Below are positions 15,556 to 19,504 of a stretch of 19,504 bases of DNA, in pieces. The notes below the pieces were generated by a model. It saw only the letters and a list, made by a program, of their open reading frames with translations, was not told the DNA's origin and ran no database searches. Position numbers and translations under genes: made by a program. Every line of letters begins with the position of its first letter. The first letter of the stretch is position 1. The DNA is from SIG588 sp045599305 (lineage in GTDB: Bacteria; Bacillota; Clostridia; Oscillospirales; Acutalibacteraceae), in contig JAZRVU010000039.1 of assembly GCA_045599305.1 (NCBI GenBank), positions 1 through 19,504 on the forward strand, read 5' to 3'.

Positions 15556-15600
15556 CTTGTTTTCCCGTTCATTGTAGCATTTCCCGTCCCCGAAAACAAG
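15556..15600. promoter_or_regulatory. 9-bp inverted repeat spanning the minus-strand promoter
   Basis: CTTGTTTTC (15556-15564) and its exact complement GAAAACAAG (15592-15600) lie 27 bp apart. One arm covers the -35 and the other covers the expected transcript start of the TIM-barrel/glycyl-radical unit. Only one arm would be transcribed, so it acts, if at all, at the DNA level as an operator pair. Confidence 0.35.
15571..15599 (-). promoter_or_regulatory. Promoter of the TIM-barrel/glycyl-radical-enzyme unit
   Basis: Minus strand: TTGTTT (15594-15599), 17-bp spacer, TACAAT (15571-15576), with an A/T-rich stretch upstream (15601-15616) that could help as an UP-like element. The start codon at 15539 follows about 25 bp after the predicted transcript start. 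Confidence 0.7.
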
Positions 15601-15641
15601 AAAAATTTTCAAAAAGTATGGCACATGGCGTGGGAAAATGG

Positions 15642-15704
15642 TATAATAACCTCGAACCGGCGGCGGTGGAACGCCGCCGGAATGCCTGTCGGCATTTGAA
15701 AACT
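15642..15704 (+). repeat. Promoter-hairpin direct repeat, copy A
   Basis: 63 bp, matching copy B (15802-15864) at 56 of 63 positions with no gaps by hand alignment. It begins with TATAAT (15642-15647), preceded by TGG (extended -10) and ATGGCA 18 bp further up (15618-15623). Then follow a perfect 9-bp stem, CCGGCGGCG with CGCCGCCGG (15657-15665/15672-15680), and a second stem AATGCC/GGCATT (15681-15686/15691-15696). A transcript starting near 15654 would have the first hairpin almost at its 5' end. Confidence 0.75.
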
Positions 15705-15721
15705 GCGTTTTCGTTCGAGAA

Positions 15722-15809
15722 CATTGTATCATCAAAACGCCGTGCTGCGGCACGGCGAGCGGCTTTGCCGCTCTCAAAGGCTGCCGCCTTTGGTTTTGTG
15801 ATATAATAC
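15722..15809. repeat. Hairpin cluster bounded by inverted repeats with outward -10 boxes
   Basis: Three abutting hairpins: an 8-bp stem 15738-15745/15750-15757 (loop TGCG), a 7-bp stem 15757-15763/15767-15773 (loop TTT), and a 7-bp stem 15775-15781/15786-15792 (loop TGCC). They are bounded by arms at 15722-15738 and 15793-15809 that are inverted copies apart from one indel and a few mismatches. Each arm carries an outward extended -10: TGATATAAT on plus and TGATACAAT on minus. A further small stem lies just left (GAAAAC/GTTTTC, 15698-15712). No open frame and no U-tract were seen. Confidence 0.6.
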
Positions 15810-15864
15810 CCTCAAACCGGCGGCGGTGGAACGCTGCCAAAATGCCTTTCGGCATTTGAAGACT
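15802..15864 (+). repeat. Promoter-hairpin direct repeat, copy B (GH78 promoter and leader)
   Basis: Second copy of the 63-bp unit. TATAAT (15802-15807) is preceded by TGA (extended -10); no convincing -35 was found. The first stem is GGCGGCG/CGCTGCC (15819-15825/15832-15838) with one G-U pair. The second is a perfect AAATGCC/GGCATTT (15840-15846/15851-15857). Transcription from near 15814 gives a leader of about 69 nt that ends in the AGGAGG of the GH78 gene, so this copy is the likely working promoter. Confidence 0.75.
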
Positions 15865-15882
15865 CCATCAAGGAGGGATACC

Positions 15883-18096
15883 ATGCATCATGACCTTTCC
15901 AAAGAGATCTTAAAAGCCACGTGGGTCACCGCGCCGGCCGCCTTTGCCGCGCCGCGGATCATCCGCACCTTTTCGGTGAGGGGCGCGGCCGACGGCCGCA
16001 TCGCGGTGAGCGCGCTGGGCTTTTTTACCCTGTTTTTGAACGGCAGACGGGTGGGTGAAGACTATTTCACCCCCGCCAACAGCATCTTCCACGCCCGCCC
16101 CAACACCGACTGGATCTACCCCATCAACGACGATTTCACCTATCGGTGCTATTACAAGGTATATGACCTGTCGGCATATCTGCAGGAAGGCGAGAACGCA
16201 CTGGAGATCGCGCTGGGCGACGGGTGGTACCGCCAGTACGAGCGGACGGCGGAGGGCACCATGACCTTCGGCGACACGCTGGCGGCGCTGTATGCCCTGT
16301 CGCTGACCGACGACGACGGTGATCGGCTGCTGCTCTCCGACGGGAGCGAGCACTGCCGCACCACCGCCACCGTGTACAGTCAGTTGTTCCGCGGCGAGAT
16401 CTTCGATGCACGCATCGAACGGGACGCAGCATATGAATACGCGCCGGTGGGCACCCGCACCCTGCCCGACACACTGCTCACGCCGGACGACACCCAGCCC
16501 GACCGGGTGGTACGCCGCCTGTCCCCCACCCTGCTCGGGGAAAAAGACGGCCGCCGCATCTACGACGCGGGTGAAAACATCAGCGGCTTTGTCACCCTGC
16601 GCATCACAGCCGGCGACGGCGAACGGGTGACGGTGCGGTTTGCGGAAGAGATTGCCGACGGCGAGCCGGACTTCGGTTCGACCGGCTGCCGGTATGTCAC
16701 CAAAAGCGGCGATCTGCAGGTGATGGAGGACGTCTTCATCGGGGATGGCCGGGAGCATATTTTCGAGCCGCAGTTCGTGTGGCACGCATTCCGCTATTTT
16801 GACGTGGCGGGCGACGGCGAGCCGCTGTCGGTCGCGGTGGTGCACGCCGACACACCGGTCACCGCCGATTTCCATTCGGGCAGTCCGGTGCTGGACTGGC
16901 TCTTTGATGCTTTTGTGCGCACCCAACTGAACAATATGCACGGCGGCGTGCCCTCCGACTGTCCCCACCGCGAGCGGTTGGGCTACACAGGCGACGGGCA
17001 GGTCGCCGCCCCTGCGGCAATGGCGATGCTCAACTGCCGCGCCTTCTACCGCAAGTGGATCCGCGATATCTTCGATTCACAGTGCAAGACGACCGGGCAC
17101 GTCAACCACACCGCCCCCTTCACGGGCGGCGGCGGCGGACCGGGCGGCTGGGGCTGTGCGGCCATTCTGGTGCCGTATGCCTTTTATAAAAATTTCGGTG
17201 ACACCGAGCCGTTCCTTACTTACTATGACCGGATGCTGGCATGGGTGGACTATATGCTCACCCGCCGCACCGACGGGCTGGTGGATCACGAGGAGGGTGG
17301 CTGGTGCCTGGGTGACTGGTCATTCCCGGAGGAAGGCAAACTGCCGATGCCCTTGGTGAACACCTGCTATCTGATAAAGATGACCCGGCTGATGGAGGAG
17401 ATCGCCGTACTGACCGGGCATGAAGCGGATATCCCCCACCTGACAGCCGCCCGCGATGAGGCGGTGGACGCGATCCTGTCGCACTATTGGGACGATGCCA
17501 CCGGCAGTTTTGCCGGCGGCATACAGGGAGCGGACGCCTTCGCGCTCTACGCCGGGCTGGGCGATGACCGCACCTTCCGGAACTTGGCCGAAAAATACCG
17601 CGCACTCGGCCGGTTCGACACCGGCTTCCTCGGCACCGACATTCTGGCGGGACTGCTGATGGAGGGCGGCGAAGGCGATCTGGCGCTCACCCTCATTTCG
17701 GCCGACGAGGTGGGCGGCTACGGCAGCATGCTGTCCCACGGTGCCACCACCGTGTGGGAAAGCTGGCACGGCTGGGACTCCCACGACCATCCCATGTTCG
17801 GCGGCTGCGCGCGTCTCCTCTTCTCTGCCATACTGGGGATCCGGCAGCCGGAGGGCAACGCCGGATTCAACGAACTGCTGATCGCTCCGGTCACGCCCCG
17901 CTCGCTCCCCTTTGCCAAGGGAAGCCGGCTGGTCGGCGGCGACAAGGTGGCGGTCGCGTGGGAGCGGGAAGCGGACACCGTCCGCTTTGACATCACCGTA
18001 CCGACCGGACGCCGATGCACTTTCCGCTACGGCGGCGATACCCGGGAACTGCCGGCAGGGCGCAGCCGTTTTACACTGCCCGCCGCAGATATGTAA
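15883..18096 (+). CDS. GH78 alpha-L-rhamnosidase-like glycoside hydrolase
   Basis: 737 aa, no signal peptide, so cytoplasmic. GH78 enzymes hydrolyse terminal alpha-L-rhamnose by inversion. Layout: N-terminal beta domain with the family's LFLNGRRVGEDYFTPA and GDGWYR (about 45-120), a beta-sandwich (about 130-325), an (alpha/alpha)6 barrel (about 330-650), and a C-terminal beta domain (about 655-737). Catalytic region: VPSDCPHRERLGYTGDGQ (356-373) with Asp359, Glu364 (likely general acid) and Asp372, plus TTVWESWHGW with Glu626 (likely general base). The family usually shows RxERLGWTGD; here Tyr replaces the Trp. Start: ATG 15883, 6 nt after AGGAGG; the frame is open upstream but runs into the repeat leader. 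Divergent from the TIM-barrel/glycyl-radical unit. Substrates must be imported small glycosides; no transporter is in view. Confidence 0.9.
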   Translation: MHHDLSKEILKATWVTAPAAFAAPRIIRTFSVRGAADGRIAVSALGFFTLFLNGRRVGEDYFTPANSIFHARPNTDWIYPINDDFTYRCYYKVYDLSAYLQEGENALEIALGDGWYRQYERTAEGTMTFGDTLAALYALSLTDDDGDRLLLSDGSEHCRTTATVYSQLFRGEIFDARIERDAAYEYAPVGTRTLPDTLLTPDDTQPDRVVRRLSPTLLGEKDGRRIYDAGENISGFVTLRITAGDGERVTVRFAEEIADGEPDFGSTGCRYVTKSGDLQVMEDVFIGDGREHIFEPQFVWHAFRYFDVAGDGEPLSVAVVHADTPVTADFHSGSPVLDWLFDAFVRTQLNNMHGGVPSDCPHRERLGYTGDGQVAAPAAMAMLNCRAFYRKWIRDIFDSQCKTTGHVNHTAPFTGGGGGPGGWGCAAILVPYAFYKNFGDTEPFLTYYDRMLAWVDYMLTRRTDGLVDHEEGGWCLGDWSFPEEGKLPMPLVNTCYLIKMTRLMEEIAVLTGHEADIPHLTAARDEAVDAILSHYWDDATGSFAGGIQGADAFALYAGLGDDRTFRNLAEKYRALGRFDTGFLGTDILAGLLMEGGEGDLALTLISADEVGGYGSMLSHGATTVWESWHGWDSHDHPMFGGCARLLFSAILGIRQPEGNAGFNELLIAPVTPRSLPFAKGSRLVGGDKVAVAWEREADTVRFDITVPTGRRCTFRYGGDTRELPAGRSRFTLPAADM

Positions 18097-18132
18097 AAAA
18101 CCCTGCACACCGCATGGTGTGCAGGGTTTTTT
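18097..18132. terminator. Bidirectional intrinsic terminator
   Basis: An 11-bp perfect stem (CCCTGCACACC at 18101-18111 with 18116-18126) and loop GCAT, with an A-run before and TTTTTT after. It separates the convergent GH78 (+) and carboxypeptidase-like (-) genes and works for both. Confidence 0.93.
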
Positions 18133-18140
18133 CTGTTTTG

Positions 18141-19187
18141 TCAGTATTCTGCGATCGTCCGCAAAGCGCGGGCGGCACAGCGTCCCAGCGCGATGAGATT
18201 GTCCACACTGGTGCGGTGCTCGTAATTGCCCGCATAGGTGGTCTCGATGGTGGCGGCGAGTTCGACACCCGGCTGGCGGGAGACCCAACTGACACAACTG
18301 CCGGGATTGGAGATGTAGGAACCGAAGGCAAAATCATAGACAAAGGGAAATGCCTCCCGATGCGCATAGGTCTCCTCGTCCAGCAGTTTGCGGAACCGTT
18401 CCCGGGTGGGATTGTTGTTCTCCGGCGTGCAGAGCATATAGGCAAAATCGTGCTCATGCCCATCGATGCCGGGGGCGTGAAGGTCAAAATGCCAGCGCAC
18501 CTGCTCCCCGGGGATAAGCGCCATGAGCGCCGCGGTGCTCTTCCACACGGGGTGGTCGATGTAGTCCCGGTTGTGGTCATGCGGGCGGCGACCCTTGCCC
18601 TGATCGCCGTTGACCACGCCGTCGATATCCATGAACGGGATCGCCAGCACCCGAAAACCGCGGGGCGGATGCTCCGCGAATTCCCGCAAAAAGCCCTCCA
18701 TCAGGTAGGTGCCCGTGGACTCACAGCAGTGGTGGCGGGAGGTGAGCAGCAGGGTGGGACCCTCGGTGCCAAGACGCACCATGGGCACATCCCGCCCGCC
18801 CTCGGAACGGGTGAGGACGCTGACGGGCAGCGCCTTTTCCTCTGCCAGTTCCCCAAACCGCTCGGCGGTGTAGTTCATATCATGGGCAAAATACAGGTCG
18901 GTCTCATCCTCACCGAAGGTGTAGGTGAATTCCGTGCCGCCCCGGTTTGCCCCCTCCGACCAGCGCCAGTTTTTCCGGTCGCTGCTCACGGCGGCGCCCC
19001 AGTAACCCACATAGCGGTGCTCTCCGAAGGTGAAACGGAGCGTCCGGCCCTGTGCGCCCTCCACACGGAACGCCCAGTAGAACCAGTCCTCTCCCGTGTC
19101 CCGCAGTTCGTTATCGAGCCGGACAGTGTCCCCCTCGATGCTCAGCACCTGGATGTTGCCGCCCGTGAAATCGCCGGAGATGCGCAT
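18141..19187 (-). CDS. M14-family zinc carboxypeptidase-like protein (cytosolic CCP-like)
   Basis: 348 aa, no signal peptide. The N-terminal beta-sandwich (about 1-120) resembles the domain that precedes the catalytic part in cytosolic carboxypeptidases. The M14 domain shows the zinc motif H-x-x-E as His153-Cys-Cys-Glu156, Asn206-Arg207 (substrate carboxylate binding), the third zinc ligand His237 in FDLHAPG, and the catalytic Glu315 in ATIETTY. All key residues are present, so an active peptidase or amide hydrolase is likely; the substrate is unknown. Start at 19187, 5 bp behind the pckA stop, with only a weak SD (AAGGCGG at a long distance), which suggests it is read by translational coupling. 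It ends at a strong terminator. Confidence 0.83.
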   Translation of the reverse strand: MRISGDFTGGNIQVLSIEGDTVRLDNELRDTGEDWFYWAFRVEGAQGRTLRFTFGEHRYVGYWGAAVSSDRKNWRWSEGANRGGTEFTYTFGEDETDLYFAHDMNYTAERFGELAEEKALPVSVLTRSEGGRDVPMVRLGTEGPTLLLTSRHHCCESTGTYLMEGFLREFAEHPPRGFRVLAIPFMDIDGVVNGDQGKGRRPHDHNRDYIDHPVWKSTAALMALIPGEQVRWHFDLHAPGIDGHEHDFAYMLCTPENNNPTRERFRKLLDEETYAHREAFPFVYDFAFGSYISNPGSCVSWVSRQPGVELAATIETTYAGNYEHRTSVDNLIALGRCAARALRTIAEY

Positions 19188-19192
19188 GCCGA

Positions 19193-19504
19193 TTATTCCG
19201 CCTTGGGGCCGGCCTTGACGACCTCGTCACTCATGTGGGTATACTTCTTGAAGTTCTCCACAAAGCTTTCGGCCAGTTTCTTGCAGCTTGCCTTATAGGC
19301 CGCCTTGTCTTCCCATGTGTTTTCGGGGATCAGCAGCTCGGAGGGCACGCCCTCGATGGTGGTGGGCACCTGCACGCCGAAGGTCGGATCGGTCACGAAC
19401 GCGCTCTTCTCGATCTCGCCGGTGAGGGCGGCGGTGACCATGGCACGGGTGTAGGACAGCTTCATGCGCTTGCCGGTGCCGTTCCAGCCGGTGTTGACCA
19501 GATA
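19193..19504 (-). CDS. pckA: Phosphoenolpyruvate carboxykinase (ATP), C-terminal part, cut by the window edge
   Basis: The last 103 residues are visible; the frame is open through the right edge and reads YLVNTGWNGTGKRMKLSYTRAMV, the conserved stretch of ATP-type PEPCK, then FVTDPTFGVQVPTT, PENTWEDKAAY and the usual helical end. The enzyme interconverts oxaloacetate + ATP with PEP + CO2 + ADP; in anaerobes it often runs towards oxaloacetate. The ATG at 19465 is internal, not a start. The catalytic lysine and P-loop lie outside the window. It is followed after 5 bp by the M14-like gene. Confidence 0.93.
   Translation of the reverse strand, partial: YLVNTGWNGTGKRMKLSYTRAMVTAALTGEIEKSAFVTDPTFGVQVPTTIEGVPSELLIPENTWEDKAAYKASCKKLAESFVENFKKYTHMSDEVVKAGPKAE

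Noticed and set aside
15642..15864. CRISPR array
   Set aside because: There are only two copies, each unit contains its own promoter and hairpins, and no regular spacers or cas genes were seen.
15642..15882. Riboswitch or terminator-type attenuator in the GH78 leader
   Set aside because: No hairpin is followed by a U-tract, and no known riboswitch core was recognised. The repeated promoter boxes are better explained by duplication.
18015..19298. 427-codon plus-strand frame over the M14-like and pckA genes
   Set aside because: It runs across the end of the GH78 gene, a strong bidirectional terminator and two conserved minus-strand genes.

Overview
The window looks like a chromosome segment from an anaerobic, high-G+C gut-type Firmicute, most plausibly Clostridia/Oscillospirales (Ruminococcaceae-like). 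The evidence is a set of Gram-positive families (DUF951 protein, DUF3343 protein, DUF4349 lipoprotein), strong AGGAGG-type ribosome binding sites, a type I dockerin, a glycyl radical enzyme, an ATP-type PEP carboxykinase and intracellular GH78 chemistry. This placement is inference; there is no rRNA or other lineage marker. No tRNA, rRNA, CRISPR array, transposase or phage gene was seen.

Layout, left to right. (1) 1-2440: a cysteine desulfurase of the SufS-like 'EF2568' type sits in a 4-bp overlap behind a DUF3343 (putative Se/S carrier-like) gene, both on the minus strand. A possible gene start runs off the left edge. A PhnP-like metallo-beta-lactamase-fold hydrolase is divergent on the plus strand from its own consensus promoter and ends in a bidirectional terminator. 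(2) 2446-9226: a tightly packed minus-strand operon with a strong promoter at 9198-9226. Its order is DUF951 protein, prfA (RF1), two-domain tsaC/Sua5, coaE (TTG start), membrane-anchored lytic transglycosylase, M18 aminopeptidase and a secreted transglutaminase-like protein with a C-terminal dockerin. Neighbours overlap by 4-11 bp or lie 7-31 bp apart. (3) 9244-11409: two independent minus-strand units, a DUF4349 lipoprotein and a stand-alone 2-oxoacid-dehydrogenase E2-like acyltransferase lacking the usual HxxxDG catalytic motif. Each has its own promoter.

(4) 11445-18132 is the most unusual part, an apparent carbohydrate-related locus. On the minus strand an unrecognised 652-aa TIM-barrel, glycoside-hydrolase-like protein is followed after 18 bp by a short (705-aa) glycyl radical enzyme with a C-x-E active-site motif and a C-terminal glycyl-radical loop. 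Divergent on the plus strand is a cytoplasmic GH78 alpha-L-rhamnosidase-like enzyme. The divergent intergenic region (15540-15882) holds two 63-bp direct repeats, each carrying a TATAAT promoter plus two hairpins. Between them are further back-to-back hairpins bounded by inverted repeats with outward-facing -10 boxes. This looks like a duplicated promoter/leader cassette or a small non-autonomous repeat element. The glycyl radical enzyme has no activase gene here, so it would have to be activated in trans.

(5) 18141-19504: an M14-type zinc carboxypeptidase-like gene lies 5 bp behind the 3' end of pckA, which is cut by the right edge.

How the parts may work together (inference): the operon in (2) joins translation termination, tRNA t6A synthesis, CoA synthesis and cell-wall/peptide turnover. 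The locus in (4) may remove rhamnose-like or related sugars from imported glycosides in the cytoplasm and pass a sugar-derived or aglycone-derived intermediate to a radical-based lyase or dehydratase.
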